NCBI GenBank assembly: GCA_028718905.1
Contig: JAQUKV010000005.1
Coordinates: 1-64,000, forward strand
Source: Candidatus Peribacteraceae bacterium
Lineage (GTDB): Bacteria; Patescibacteriota; Gracilibacteria; Peribacterales; Peribacteraceae
Reading direction: 5' to 3'
Length of the DNA stretch: 64,000 nt
Every line of letters starts with the position of its first letter. Within the stretch, counting starts at the first letter, position 1. The position numbers and the translations under genes were made by a program. Shown here one piece after another: positions 16,756 through 25,501 of the stretch. Under the pieces are notes generated by a model, which saw only the letters and a list, made by a program, of their open reading frames with translations, ran no database searches and was not told the origin of the DNA.

Positions 16756-16783
16756 ATTATACTATTTTTTGATAAAAAATCAA
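16756..16783 (-). promoter_or_regulatory. Sigma-70-like promoter of the DUF4015-like gene
   Basis: On the minus strand, TTGATT (16778-16783) and TATAAT (16756-16761) are separated by 16 bases. The start codon is 26 bases after the -10 box, so this promoter gives a short leader, unlike the leaderless ones. Confidence 0.6.
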
Positions 16784-16792
16784 TGTTCAACA

Positions 16793-16826
16793 ACTCTCGC
16801 CCTACCCCCTACGCCCTACGCCCTAA
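16793..16826. repeat. CCCTACGCCCTA tandem-like string at a gene end
   Basis: Three near-copies of CCCTACG overlap the stop codon region of the VirD4-like gene. A very similar string precedes dnaX at 53250-53293. Confidence 0.65.
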
Positions 16827-19066
16827 ATAATCGGTTCCTCGAATTTCTCTTCCACAGACGAAACCTCGTCTTCCTTCGGGGGTGCTGCAGCCGCTTCATC
16901 CCACTTGCGGAGCATTTCCTCCACCTTCTTCTTGGGATTGCAGTACTTGGCGCGCGATCGATCGATGATCTCGCGCGTGTGATCCTCCTTCGCCTTCGGC
17001 ACATCCACCGTGCGTCCCGAAAAGGCCTCGCGGATCTCGCCCTTCACCGACATCTTGATGTAAAACTCGCGCACGCCCAGATTGATGATGTCGCGTTCCT
17101 TGAAGATCGGCTCGTATTCCTTCTCGAGCACGGCGGCATCCTCCGCACCCACGCGGAAGCTGATCATGGAGCCCACGTTGCCGAAGACCGTCTGCCGGAT
17201 CCGTGACGACAGCTGCCCCATGTACTGGTGGGCGATGGTAAGATCAAGATGGTACTTGCGTGCCTCGGAGAGGATCTCGTAGAACGTATCCGTGGCGAAG
17301 TTCTGAAACTCGTCGACGTAGAAGTAGAAATCCGGACGCTTCTCCTCCTCCACGTTCGCCCTGCTCATGGCGGCCTGGTACATCTTGGTGATGATCATGG
17401 AGCCGATGAGCGATGAATTTTCCTCGCCGAGCAGGCCCTTACTGACTTTCATGAGCAGAATCTTCTTGTTATCCATCACGTCGCGGATGTCGAACTGCGC
17501 CGTGGGCTGGCCGATGATATTGCGGATCATGTTCGTGGCCACGAACTGACCGACTTTGTTCAAAAGCGGCGTGATGGCCTCGGCATCGAACTTTTCGCTC
17601 CACGCTGCGAACTCGCTGACCCAGAAGCTCTTCACCACGTTGTCCTGAATGCGCGCCACGATCTTCTGGCGATAGTTCTTGTCATTGAGCATCTTTAAGA
17701 TGGAGAGCACCGTGGTGTTGGGACTGTCGAGAAGCGCCAGCGTGGTGTAGCGCAGCACGTGTTCCAGACGGTAGGTCCAGTTGTCGCCGAAGAGCTTTTT
17801 GAAGATGTCGAGAAACCCGATGGTGAGCTGCATCTTGTACGCCTCATCCACCTTCGCAAGCGGATTGAACGCGATGGGGAACTCGGTATCGCCCGGATCG
17901 AACAAAATCACGTCTTCGATACGGCTCTTCGGCACATGCTTCAGCACGCAGTCGACCAGATCCCCGTGCGGATCGAGGACCGCCACTCCCCTGCCACGTT
18001 CCAGGTCTTCCTTGATGAGGAGTTCGAGAAGCTTGCTCTTCCCCACGCCGGATTTCCCCACCACATACAGATGACGGCGGCGATCTTCCAGACGCACTCC
18101 GAACTTCACGAAGTTATTGTGGTAGTTGGTGATGCCGAAGGTGCTCACCTCTTTCTCGCCTGCACGGGGCAGATCCTGCGGCGGATCGGATTTGCGCGCC
18201 AGCACGTGGACGATATGGTGCACATAGTCCGCGTTCGGCAGGTGGTAGAGCGTGGCCACTTCAGCGGCACTGAGAATGTACGTGCCCGCATGCTGCCGCT
18301 GCCGGAAAGAACGGAGGAAAGATGCCGAACCCACGGCTTTCGAAGAGATAAACCCGTTGATGTCGGAATCGTTGAAATGGTAGAAACAATTTTTGACTGC
18401 TTCCAACTTGCGACTCGCCTCTTCGAAACTCTTGCTTAAGTACGCGCAACGGATGGAGACCTTGAACGGCTTTGTCTGCTCTTTCTGCTTGGCGGCCTCG
18501 GACCGGACATTTTGAATTCCCCTGCGTCCCTCTTTGCGCAAGCGATCGCGCACGGAGAAGAACTTCTTCAGGTTCGCAAACTTGTACCGCCAGCTCCGGA
18601 AGAAGTGAAAAAAGGCATCGTCGGCATGCGGCTCCACGACGATCTGCACCCACACCTGCTCCCCGCTGTCGATTTTGGAAATGACGGAGAAGAGGCGCGA
18701 CATGCTGTCCTCCTCGAACTTGTCGTACATCTTCACGGGATACACATCCCGCTCCTTGAGCGTCAACTCACACCCCGCAAGATGATGCTTCTCGGGATGC
18801 ATCAGCTCCGTGTAATCCTTGGTCTCGCGGATTTCGGCATCGGGGAACGAGGCGTAGATCAGACCCTCGATCGTCTCTTTGTACTTCTCATCCATGACCG
18901 CGTAGAAGTACGTGTACTGTTCGTAGCCGAAGTACTCGAACGAAAACCGTTCCTCGGTGACGGTGTTGCGCAGACTCACCAGCAGATCCTGGAATCTGGA
19001 CTCCAGTTTCCTGTTCTCCTTCTTCCCCTGCGGCACGACGATGTGGAGGTAGCGAAGAGTAGCCAT
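16823..19066 (-). CDS. VirD4/TraD-like P-loop ATPase, first of two
   Basis: 747 residues. The N-terminal third (starting MATLRYLHIVVPQGKKENRK) has no domain I can name. The C-terminal part is a RecA-like motor of the type IV coupling protein/DUF87 kind: Walker A VGKSGVGKSKLLELL, AVLDPHGDLVDCVL, ILFDPGD, Walker B FYFYVDEFQNFA, and sensor region DLTIAHQYMGQLSSRI. It ends in an acidic tail. Its paralogue at 59453-62137 shares the whole motor order. No pilus or relaxase genes are nearby, so a role in DNA or protein movement across the envelope is inferred from family only. No transmembrane segment is obvious. Confidence 0.85.
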   Translation of the reverse strand: MATLRYLHIVVPQGKKENRKLESRFQDLLVSLRNTVTEERFSFEYFGYEQYTYFYAVMDEKYKETIEGLIYASFPDAEIRETKDYTELMHPEKHHLAGCELTLKERDVYPVKMYDKFEEDSMSRLFSVISKIDSGEQVWVQIVVEPHADDAFFHFFRSWRYKFANLKKFFSVRDRLRKEGRRGIQNVRSEAAKQKEQTKPFKVSIRCAYLSKSFEEASRKLEAVKNCFYHFNDSDINGFISSKAVGSASFLRSFRQRQHAGTYILSAAEVATLYHLPNADYVHHIVHVLARKSDPPQDLPRAGEKEVSTFGITNYHNNFVKFGVRLEDRRRHLYVVGKSGVGKSKLLELLIKEDLERGRGVAVLDPHGDLVDCVLKHVPKSRIEDVILFDPGDTEFPIAFNPLAKVDEAYKMQLTIGFLDIFKKLFGDNWTYRLEHVLRYTTLALLDSPNTTVLSILKMLNDKNYRQKIVARIQDNVVKSFWVSEFAAWSEKFDAEAITPLLNKVGQFVATNMIRNIIGQPTAQFDIRDVMDNKKILLMKVSKGLLGEENSSLIGSMIITKMYQAAMSRANVEEEKRPDFYFYVDEFQNFATDTFYEILSEARKYHLDLTIAHQYMGQLSSRIRQTVFGNVGSMISFRVGAEDAAVLEKEYEPIFKERDIINLGVREFYIKMSVKGEIREAFSGRTVDVPKAKEDHTREIIDRSRAKYCNPKKKVEEMLRKWDEAAAAPPKEDEVSSVEEKFEEPII

Positions 19067-19116
19067 TTAGGTGTTATTTTTCAGGAAGTTTGGCTGTTTG
19101 TAAACTGTACTTCCAT

Positions 19117-19243
19117 ACGAAAAGCAGTACGTATTACGCAGTAAGCAGTACGCGTCTGTCTTCGTGCTTACTGCGCCTGCCCTGCTTGTCCCGAGCCGAG
19201 CCGAGGGGAGCGGAGCCGAAGGGTACTGCGGTCTGCGAATTGC
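19117..19243. repeat. Dispersed palindromic repeat, GTAAGCAGTACGC family, second copy
   Basis: Contains the core GTAAGCAGTACGCGTCTGTC followed by TTCGTGCTTACTGCG, then a degenerate CCGAGCCGAGGGGAGCGGAG stretch and GTACTGCGGTCTGCG. It lies between the VirD4-like gene and the end of the cysteine-rich array; 19067-19116 shows nothing recognisable. Confidence 0.75.
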
Positions 19244-19276
19244 TTAATAGACTTCTTTTAAGTAGCAATCCTCACC
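19244..19276 (-). pseudogene. Orphan 3' stub of a cysteine-rich array gene
   Basis: Read on the minus strand these 33 bases encode GEDCYLKEVY followed by TAA, the same C-terminal end as array member A1 (EDCYLKEVY then TGA) but with different synonymous codons. Upstream, where the gene should continue, there is a copy of the CCATTCGAC...GCTCAGGGCG repeat. It looks like the remnant of a thirteenth copy cut by that repeat. Confidence 0.65.
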
Positions 19277-19310
19277 CATTCGACTCCGCTACGCTCCGCT
19301 CAGGGCGAAA
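19276..19310. repeat. CCCTTCGAC...GCTCAGGG-family repeat at the end of the array
   Basis: CCATTCGACTCCGCTACGCT followed by CCGCTCAGGGCGAA. It separates the orphan stub from the true end of A1. Confidence 0.75.
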
Positions 19311-19316
19311 ATTGAT

Positions 19317-20966
19317 TCAGTAGACTTCTTTAAGATAGCAATCTTCGCAATACACCGTCTCCATGCGGTCGGGTGCGTAAGTGGTCTCGATCGGCTTTTG
19401 ACACTTCGTGCAGGTGCGCGCGAAGAGCGTGCGGGGGTTGCGGCGCTGGATGCGTTCAAGATGACGCTCATCAAAGCATACGCGCGGGAGCGGCAGACGA
19501 TGCCGGCGGTACAGCGCAAGTTCGTGCGGGATGATCTTGAACGGCTTGCCTGTTCGTTCACATGTCAGGATCTTCTCGGCGATATCATCGGTGGCGTCTT
19601 TGATATCCACGGGAATGGTCACGCGCGGACCCTGGTAGTCCGAAGTCTGGCTCTCGGTATCGGCATGCCACTTCCATCCGTGCTTCGTCACCTCGCCTTC
19701 GGTCAGCGGAAAGTACTCCTGCGCAACAGTCTCGTTGTAGCCGAACGGGGAGAGTTCCGGCGGGAGAGGCTGGCCCCATTCCCCCGTCTTCTTCATGTGC
19801 TCGACGATCTTCGCCTTCAGGCGCGTGTACTCCTGCTCCGAGTACTGCTTGTTGAAGATGCAATAGCGCTTTTTCTTCAGCCCCGAACAGGCAAAACAAT
19901 CTTCGCAGTACTGACAGTGGTCGAGGTACTGTGAATTCTTGGAGTAAAAACTCACGAACGTGAACTGCGTGTTGTACTGGTTGATCGTGCTGATCGTGCC
20001 ATAGGTCATCTCGCAGTGATCCACCACGACGTGGCCGTCAAAACAATCTTTGGATTTGAAACTGAAGATCAGATAACCGCAGTCCTCCAGATCGGCGCTG
20101 TCATAACATTCGATGCAATTGCGGCAGTGGACGATGTGGTCGCCCGTCACATGATCATTGCCGTTACCATCGTAGTACTGGTGAATCTGCTGCTCGCTCG
20201 CCTTCTTGAGAAAAATATCCCGCGCAGCCGAAAGGGTGCGGAAATTGCCGGTATTGAGCTCGTTGAGTTTCTTCTCGTACTCCTCTTTGGAGTGTTGCTC
20301 GTTGAAGATGCAGTGCTGCTTGTTGCGAAGACCGAAGCATCCGAAACAGCTGGCACATCCTTTGCAGTCGGAAAGGAAGAAACTGTCACGGCAATTGTGT
20401 GATTTCTCGGAATGCGCGAGATTGTACGACTCAGAGCAATCCACACATTCAATGCACAGCACGCACTTGAAGCAGTTGAGACATTCGATGCAGCTCTCAC
20501 AACTATCGATACCGTAGGAGTAATAACAGTCTTCGTCGTGGTCGCTGACGAAGATCATGTAACAGTTCTTATCCTGCTGCGCGCCATTGGTGTAATCACT
20601 GTTCACGTTATTCGACGTAAACACCGAAATCTTCGGCGTAACTTTCATGAGCGCATCGAACTGCGGAAAGAACTTCTGAGAGAAATCGAAATCTCTGCCC
20701 TGCTGCATGGCATCCCATTTATCGGTGTACCACTCATGCTGGTCGTACACGGGATACGGACTGTCGGGGGCATAGACCGAAATAATCTGCTTGCCTGTAA
20801 GATCGCATTTGCGATGGTAGAGCCGGCGTTCGTTGCGCCACGCGAAACGCCCCTGCCGCCGGCAGGTGGGACAGAGTGTCGGTTCCGGCAAAGAAACTTT
20901 TTGGAGATACTCTTTCTCCTGCGGTTGGACGGTGAATGCCGATTGGCAGTGACGGCACGTGGACAT
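19317..20966 (-). CDS. Cysteine-rich array protein A1
   Basis: Last transcribed member, 549 residues. N-terminal CxxC (CRHC, residues 4-7) pairs with CPTC near 37-40. The RNERRLYHRKCDLTGKQ block and a WYTDKWD motif follow. Central half one holds clustered Cys (SCESCIECLNCFKC, DCKGCASCFGCFGL) and ends NEQHSKEEY; half two has CEDCFACSGLKKKRYCIFNKQ and GEWGQPLPPE. The C-terminal module is the second subtype (ILTCERTGKPFKIIPHEL) and finishes with CxxC (CTKC) and CEDC before LKEVY. It resembles A10 in the FFPQFDALMKVTP region. No signal peptide or membrane segment. R1 is transcribed away from it across an AT-rich gap. Function unknown; zinc or another soft metal is a reasonable ligand. Confidence 0.8.
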   Translation of the reverse strand: MSTCRHCQSAFTVQPQEKEYLQKVSLPEPTLCPTCRRQGRFAWRNERRLYHRKCDLTGKQIISVYAPDSPYPVYDQHEWYTDKWDAMQQGRDFDFSQKFFPQFDALMKVTPKISVFTSNNVNSDYTNGAQQDKNCYMIFVSDHDEDCYYSYGIDSCESCIECLNCFKCVLCIECVDCSESYNLAHSEKSHNCRDSFFLSDCKGCASCFGCFGLRNKQHCIFNEQHSKEEYEKKLNELNTGNFRTLSAARDIFLKKASEQQIHQYYDGNGNDHVTGDHIVHCRNCIECYDSADLEDCGYLIFSFKSKDCFDGHVVVDHCEMTYGTISTINQYNTQFTFVSFYSKNSQYLDHCQYCEDCFACSGLKKKRYCIFNKQYSEQEYTRLKAKIVEHMKKTGEWGQPLPPELSPFGYNETVAQEYFPLTEGEVTKHGWKWHADTESQTSDYQGPRVTIPVDIKDATDDIAEKILTCERTGKPFKIIPHELALYRRHRLPLPRVCFDERHLERIQRRNPRTLFARTCTKCQKPIETTYAPDRMETVYCEDCYLKEVY

Positions 20967-21068
20967 GGAGGATAATGGAATTATCGAAAAAATGTGTACT
21001 GATGTTAAATATAATTTGTTTCATGGTCAATACAGATATTTGTTCGTATCTCCTCAAACTCAATATTT

Positions 21069-21098
21069 TTGTATTATTTTGTAATTCTATGATATGCT
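21069..21098 (+). promoter_or_regulatory. Promoter of regulator R1
   Basis: TTGTAT (21069-21074), 18-base spacer, TATGCT (21093-21098) with an extended TGA immediately before it. The gap 20967-21124 between A1 and R1 is strongly AT-rich. A minus-strand GATAAT about 13 bases before the A1 start may serve A1. Confidence 0.5.
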
Positions 21099-21101
21099 AT
21101 C

Positions 21102-21122
21102 TGTAGTAATTTTATTACAACA
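21102..21122. promoter_or_regulatory. Candidate operator of R1
   Basis: An inverted repeat with half-sites TGTAGTAAT and ATTACAACA separated by TTT; eight of nine positions pair. It covers the expected transcription start and ends two bases before the R1 start codon, a suitable position for autorepression. Confidence 0.5.
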
Positions 21123-21124
21123 CT

Positions 21125-21886
21125 ATGGTTATTGCGGAACTTCAGTCACTCGGCTTACCACTCGAAGAGGCAAAAGTGTACTACGCGCTTCTGCAATTGG
21201 GCGGTTCCTACGTGAGCGCCATCGCGCGCAAGGCTGATGTGCACCGCGTGGTGTGCTACAAAATTCTGGATGAACTTGTGGCAAAAGGTCTCGTCAGTTC
21301 ATTTCTGAAGAACGGCATCCGGCACTTTGCCATCGAGAGCCCCATGATCCTGGTCCGCAAGGAACAGGAAAAACTGGAGCGGGCCGAAAAATTGCTGCCC
21401 GAGCTCCTGTCGATCACGAACGCGCTCGCCTACAAACCGAAGATCCAATACTACGAAGGTCTTGAGGGGATGAAAAATATATTTGAAGAAACCCTCACAG
21501 CAAAGGGTGAGCTCCTTGGCTACACGAATCTGGAAGACATCCCCAAAGTCATTCCCGAGGACTTTCTGCGTGACTATGCGCAGCGCAAAATCGCCAAGGG
21601 CATCAAGACCCGCATGCTCTCGCCCCACACGCAGAAATCCCTGCGCTACCTCAAGACGTATTATCCAAAAGGATTTGACCCTAATCTCGTTGAGATCCTC
21701 TTCGTGAATCCGCGTGAATTCCATTTCGAGTACGAGATCACGATCTACAACGAGAAGGTGGCCATCCTGTCACTCAATCCGGAGGAACGCATGGGCCTGA
21801 TCATCGAGAGTCCCATCTATGCTCGCACGCAGCGCGCGGTATTCCAGCTTGCATGGTTGGGGGCAACATCGTTCGTCGCCAAATAA
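21125..21886 (+). CDS. TrmB-like transcriptional regulator R1
   Basis: 253 residues. Residues about 1-75 form a winged helix-turn-helix of the TrmB type (GLPLEEAKVYYALLQLGGSY, then ARKADVHRVVCYKILDELVAKGL). The C-terminal sensor-like half contains YYEGLEGMKNIFEETL and KGELLGYTNL. TrmB proteins typically sense small ligands such as sugars. It is read opposite to the array, between A1 and A2, and is a close paralogue of R4 at the other end (both share LSPHTQ/LSPNTV, NPEE/NPAE and a final AWLGAT-FVAK). Control of the array is inferred from position and the operator-like repeat at its start. Confidence 0.85.
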   Translation: MVIAELQSLGLPLEEAKVYYALLQLGGSYVSAIARKADVHRVVCYKILDELVAKGLVSSFLKNGIRHFAIESPMILVRKEQEKLERAEKLLPELLSITNALAYKPKIQYYEGLEGMKNIFEETLTAKGELLGYTNLEDIPKVIPEDFLRDYAQRKIAKGIKTRMLSPHTQKSLRYLKTYYPKGFDPNLVEILFVNPREFHFEYEITIYNEKVAILSLNPEERMGLIIESPIYARTQRAVFQLAWLGATSFVAK

Positions 21887-21942
21887 GTAGTACGCAGTAA
21901 GCAGTACGCGTCTATCTTCGTGCTTACTGCGTACTGCTAATA
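21886..21942. repeat. Dispersed palindromic repeat, GTAAGCAGTACGC family, third copy
   Basis: GTACGCAGTAAGCAGTACGC, then GTCTATCTTCGTGCTTACTG. It fills the convergent gap between R1 and A2 and directly abuts the A2 stop codon, so it could act as a bidirectional 3' hairpin. Confidence 0.8.
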
Positions 21943-23619
21943 GACCTCCTTCAAATAGCACGCCTCGCAATATACGATCTCGGGCCGATCGAGAGCATAC
22001 GTCGTTTCCATCTGCTTTCCGCATTTCATGCACGGCCGTTTCCAGATTGTTCGCGGATTCTTGAGAGCCATGATTGTTCGTTGACGCTCGTCGGGATGGA
22101 AATGCGGGATCGGGAGCTTCATCTTCCTATAGAAGTCCAATTCCTGCTTAATGATCCTGAAGGGCCGTCGGGTTGCTTCGCATTCGATTGCCCAATTCAC
22201 GATGTCGTCGGGAACTTCATCAATGGAATCCGGCAGTTTGGATGCGGGAATCACCTTCGAAACTTTCGGCATCTCGTCTTTTTCGTCGCGCCATCGCCAT
22301 CCCCTCTTCTCCACTCCCTGCTGCGTGAGCGGAAAGAAATCCTGGGCGACGGATTCGTTGTAGGCATAGGGACTTTTTTCAACGGGATAGAATTCGCCGT
22401 ATTCACCATCGTGTTTCATCCGCTCAATGATCTTGGGCACCAGCCGCTCATATTCCTCCTTCGAATATTGTGTATTGAGGACGCGATACTGGCCGCGTGC
22501 GTGCAACCCGTCGCATCCGAAACTGTCGGATTGATAGAAACAGGAGCTCATGTAGGCAGAACGCGGGGAGCAGATGGTGCAGTAGCAAAAGCGCGTCAGG
22601 TAACTCTTCTCTCCGCCGGAGGACATCTCGTAACAGAGCTCGATATCCTTGTCGTGCGAGGTCAAGTCCATGGAATCTTTTATGCCTTCGCACTCAAAAA
22701 GGTACTTGGAATCCTCGACGTTGAAACAATCGGAGCAGTGGATGGCATTGCGGCAATTGGCGAGGTACGCGCCCGTGGATCCTTCGCAATTGAGTTGGAT
22801 CTGTGCACGCTTGGGAACGGTGACGTCAAAAGCGGCGAACTCCGCCAGAAGATCCTTGGGAGAAACAGGCTGATGAAACCGGAGCATTTCTTCGTATGCC
22901 TCTTTCGTCAGTTGCTCGTTCTTGAAACAGTACTGCCTGTTGTGGATACCGCTGCACATGAAACAGTCTTTCACGCCCGAGCAGTCCCTCAGGTAATTGC
23001 TGGAGGAACACTGGCGACAATTCACGAGATGATGCGCGCCAAAGCAGCCATCGCAATTGGTGCTCTCTGCGACAAGCTCGCAACGGTTGAGCACATTGGA
23101 GTTGGCACAGTCTTTGCAGTACTGGCTCTTGCGGAGGTAGTAGCAGTCTTCGACGAAGTAACTCCCCGGGCATAGATAGGCGTTCTTGCTGAAGGCGAGC
23201 AGCAGATTGAATTCGCAGTTTTCATTGTTGAGCTGAAGAGCGGCAGCCTGCGGGACTCTGTGTTGAAGTTCTTCGAACTGGGCAAAGAAGGGGCGAGTAA
23301 AGTCGAACTCCCTCCCATACTGCAAAGGATCCCAGCGGTCTGACCACCAGCAATCCGTGCAATACACCGGAAAAGGAACATCGGAAGCGAAGGAGGAAAT
23401 GGTTATTTTCTGACAGAGATCGCACTTTCTCCGGTGGAGACAGTGTTCGTTGCGAAATGCCTGCCTGCGCTGCATCCGGCATTCGGGACACAACCGAGGC
23501 GGCGGAATCAGCTCCCTCTTGCCGTTGAATATCGGTGAAATTTGCTCGTAGAACCTGAGATCACTGTCGGTGACCTCGAAGGGCTGCTTGCACCAAGGAT
23601 TGCGACATATCTGTTGCAT
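21937..23619 (-). CDS. Cysteine-rich array protein A2
   Basis: 560 residues. The N-terminal Cys pair has the longer spacing CRNPWC, then CPEC. Two extra pairs appear in the first module (CDLCQK and CTDCWW), so this module is richer in possible metal sites than in A1. Half one: CKDCANSNVLNRCEL, CRQCSSSNYLRDCSG, CFMCSGIHNRQYC. Half two lacks one usual CFGC (FGCDGLHARGQYRVLN), a local loss. C-terminal module of the first subtype (PDDIVNWAIECEATRRPFRI) with CMKC and CEAC. TAGAAT lies six bases before the ATG, a leaderless-type start. Confidence 0.8.
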   Translation of the reverse strand: MQQICRNPWCKQPFEVTDSDLRFYEQISPIFNGKRELIPPPRLCPECRMQRRQAFRNEHCLHRRKCDLCQKITISSFASDVPFPVYCTDCWWSDRWDPLQYGREFDFTRPFFAQFEELQHRVPQAAALQLNNENCEFNLLLAFSKNAYLCPGSYFVEDCYYLRKSQYCKDCANSNVLNRCELVAESTNCDGCFGAHHLVNCRQCSSSNYLRDCSGVKDCFMCSGIHNRQYCFKNEQLTKEAYEEMLRFHQPVSPKDLLAEFAAFDVTVPKRAQIQLNCEGSTGAYLANCRNAIHCSDCFNVEDSKYLFECEGIKDSMDLTSHDKDIELCYEMSSGGEKSYLTRFCYCTICSPRSAYMSSCFYQSDSFGCDGLHARGQYRVLNTQYSKEEYERLVPKIIERMKHDGEYGEFYPVEKSPYAYNESVAQDFFPLTQQGVEKRGWRWRDEKDEMPKVSKVIPASKLPDSIDEVPDDIVNWAIECEATRRPFRIIKQELDFYRKMKLPIPHFHPDERQRTIMALKNPRTIWKRPCMKCGKQMETTYALDRPEIVYCEACYLKEVY

Positions 23620-23625
23620 AAAATG

Positions 23626-23631
23626 ATTCTA
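23626..23631 (-). promoter_or_regulatory. -10 element of A2, leaderless type
   Basis: TAGAAT on the minus strand, six bases from the A2 ATG, with no Shine-Dalgarno sequence. Confidence 0.45.
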
Positions 23632-23639
23632 GCAAGAGA

Positions 23640-23705
23640 TACGGGAAAAGTATTATGGGATAAGGGGTTCTTCTTCGATTTTCCTTACCCCTTCATACTT
23701 ACCCC
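23640..23705. repeat. Degenerate TTACCCCTT/AAGGGG string between A3 and A2
   Basis: GATAAGGGGTTC is followed by CCTTACCCCTT and CTTACCCCTTAATAC, again small repeated units placed right at a stop codon; the first can pair with either of the latter. Confidence 0.5.
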
Positions 23706-25385
23706 TTAATACACTTCCTTCAAATAGCATTCCTCACAATAGACTGTTTCGGGCCGCTCAGGAGCGTAAGTCGTCTCGACGGGCTTCTTGCACTTCATGC
23801 AATTCCTGCGCCAAAGTTTACGGGGATTCTTCTTCTGCATACGCTGCCGGTGGCGCTCATCGGGGTGGAAATATGGAACAGGAAGGCGGTGCTCTCGGTA
23901 GAATTCCAGCTCTTTCTTTGCGATTTTGAATGGCCGCTGCGTCGCCTCGCATGTGATTGCCCAGTTCAGGATGTCATCCGGCACATCGTCGATGGCAGCG
24001 GGGAGTTTGGCCGCCGGAATGGTCTTCGTCACGTTGAGCGGCTCCTCTTGAGCCTCCCGCCAGGGCCATCCTCTCTTCTTGGCTTCGGTGGCCTCAAGCG
24101 GAAAGTACACCTGCGCCGTCGTCTCGTTGTACGCGAACGGTGAAATTCCCGCAGGGAAGAACTCGCCCCATTCGCCGTGCCGCTGCATAAGCTCGATCAC
24201 GCGCGGAACGAGAACCTCGTATTCTGCAGGAGAGTACTGCTTGTTGAGGACACAATGCTTGGCTGGTTTCATGCACACGCACCCGCACATGTCGGTACCC
24301 GTCTGGATGATGTCGCAGTAGAGGAGATTTTTTGATCCCCACGAACCGTGCGTGAAGATCGTGTTGTACGAGCCATACCCGAGGCTCAGTGACTCGTATC
24401 CGAGCTGCGCATCCGTCGTGTGACACACGTCCATCAGATCCTTGATTTGGAACCCCGTGAAGATGTGCGCGCAGTCCTCGGCGTACGACACGTCGAAGCA
24501 CCCCTGCGCGTTGCGGCAATTCTTGATGTAATCACCCGTGCTCTGCTCGCAGTTCACCACCTCCCGCGCGCGGTGGATCCCCTGCTCCTTCATGCGCCCG
24601 AATTCCGCAAGGAGCTCCGGCAAACGCCCCTGTGCGATTTGATCCGAAATTTCATTCTTCAGCCGTTTGTACTCCTCGGGAGAACACTGCTTGTTCCGAA
24701 CACAATTGCGCTTGTTGCGCAGATTCACGGAGAGCAGGCACTCGGTGCACCCTTTGCAGTCGAAGAGGAACGCGGATGAGGCACAGTTGGTGCAGTTCTG
24801 GGAGAAGGAAACCGTGTGACACTTGTCGACATCGATCACTTCATAGCAGTACTGCGACTCGGTGCAGTCCGCCGTATCGGTGCAGCCCACAGAGTGAATG
24901 ACCTGGTATCCGTACAGGCAGTCTTCGTTGAACTCCGCCGCGAAGATGAGGTAGCAGTTCTTGTTCGAGCCGGAGAGATTGATGAATTCGGAGTTCTCGT
25001 TATTGATCACGTTGAGCGCGAGGCGCGGAACGGCGTTCTGCAGTTCCTTCACCTGCGGAAAGAACGGCCGGTTGAAATCCACGTCACGACCGAAGGACAG
25101 CGGATCCCAGCTGTCACTCCACCAGCACTCCGTGCAGTACACCGGGAACGGCGAAGGCGCCGGATACATCGAAACGACGGACTTCTTGCACAGATCACAG
25201 GTGCGCCGGTAGAGCGCGCGTTCGTTGCGCCAGAAGAGACGCCGTTGTTGCCTGCAATCGGTGCAAAGCGTGGGCGGCGGGATCGAATACTTCTTTCCGC
25301 CGAAAATCGGAGAAAGCTTATCGAGGAGTGCGAGATCGAAGGGAGTGACCTCGAAGGCCGATGAACACTGTCGGCATCGCGCCAT
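23706..25385 (-). CDS. Cysteine-rich array protein A3
   Basis: 559 residues from the ATG at 25385 (a TTG two codons earlier is possible). N-terminal CRQC and CTDC; extra pairs CDLC and CTEC as in A2, so A2 and A3 share an enriched first module. Half one reads VGCTDTADCTESQYCYEV, CTNCASSAFLFDCKGC; the usual CFGC is altered to CLLSVNLRNKRNC. Half two has an unusual stretch (CDIIQTGTDMCGCVCMKPAKHC). C-terminal first subtype (PDDILNWAITCEATQRPF), CMKC and CEEC. A promoter TTGGCC-N17-TAGAAT precedes it, in the gap after R2. Confidence 0.8.
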   Translation of the reverse strand: MARCRQCSSAFEVTPFDLALLDKLSPIFGGKKYSIPPPTLCTDCRQQRRLFWRNERALYRRTCDLCKKSVVSMYPAPSPFPVYCTECWWSDSWDPLSFGRDVDFNRPFFPQVKELQNAVPRLALNVINNENSEFINLSGSNKNCYLIFAAEFNEDCLYGYQVIHSVGCTDTADCTESQYCYEVIDVDKCHTVSFSQNCTNCASSAFLFDCKGCTECLLSVNLRNKRNCVRNKQCSPEEYKRLKNEISDQIAQGRLPELLAEFGRMKEQGIHRAREVVNCEQSTGDYIKNCRNAQGCFDVSYAEDCAHIFTGFQIKDLMDVCHTTDAQLGYESLSLGYGSYNTIFTHGSWGSKNLLYCDIIQTGTDMCGCVCMKPAKHCVLNKQYSPAEYEVLVPRVIELMQRHGEWGEFFPAGISPFAYNETTAQVYFPLEATEAKKRGWPWREAQEEPLNVTKTIPAAKLPAAIDDVPDDILNWAITCEATQRPFKIAKKELEFYREHRLPVPYFHPDERHRQRMQKKNPRKLWRRNCMKCKKPVETTYAPERPETVYCEECYLKEVY

Positions 25386-25394
25386 GACCAAAAG

Positions 25395-25423
25395 ATTCTA
25401 GTGAGCGCAAGAAGTCTGGCCAA
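25395..25423 (-). promoter_or_regulatory. Promoter of A3
   Basis: TAGAAT (25395-25400), nine bases before the ATG, with TTGGCC 17 bases further upstream. Just upstream the gap also has an inverted AGAAC-GAC-GTTCT (about 25426-25438) and ATCGG/CCGAT (about 25462-25476), possible protein-binding sites. Confidence 0.5.
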
Positions 25424-25501
25424 TGCATAGAACGTCGTTCTGCACAAAAAACGTCATTGCATCGGTTTATCCGATAATTTTTTCACAGGCCACCGTGAAG
25501 A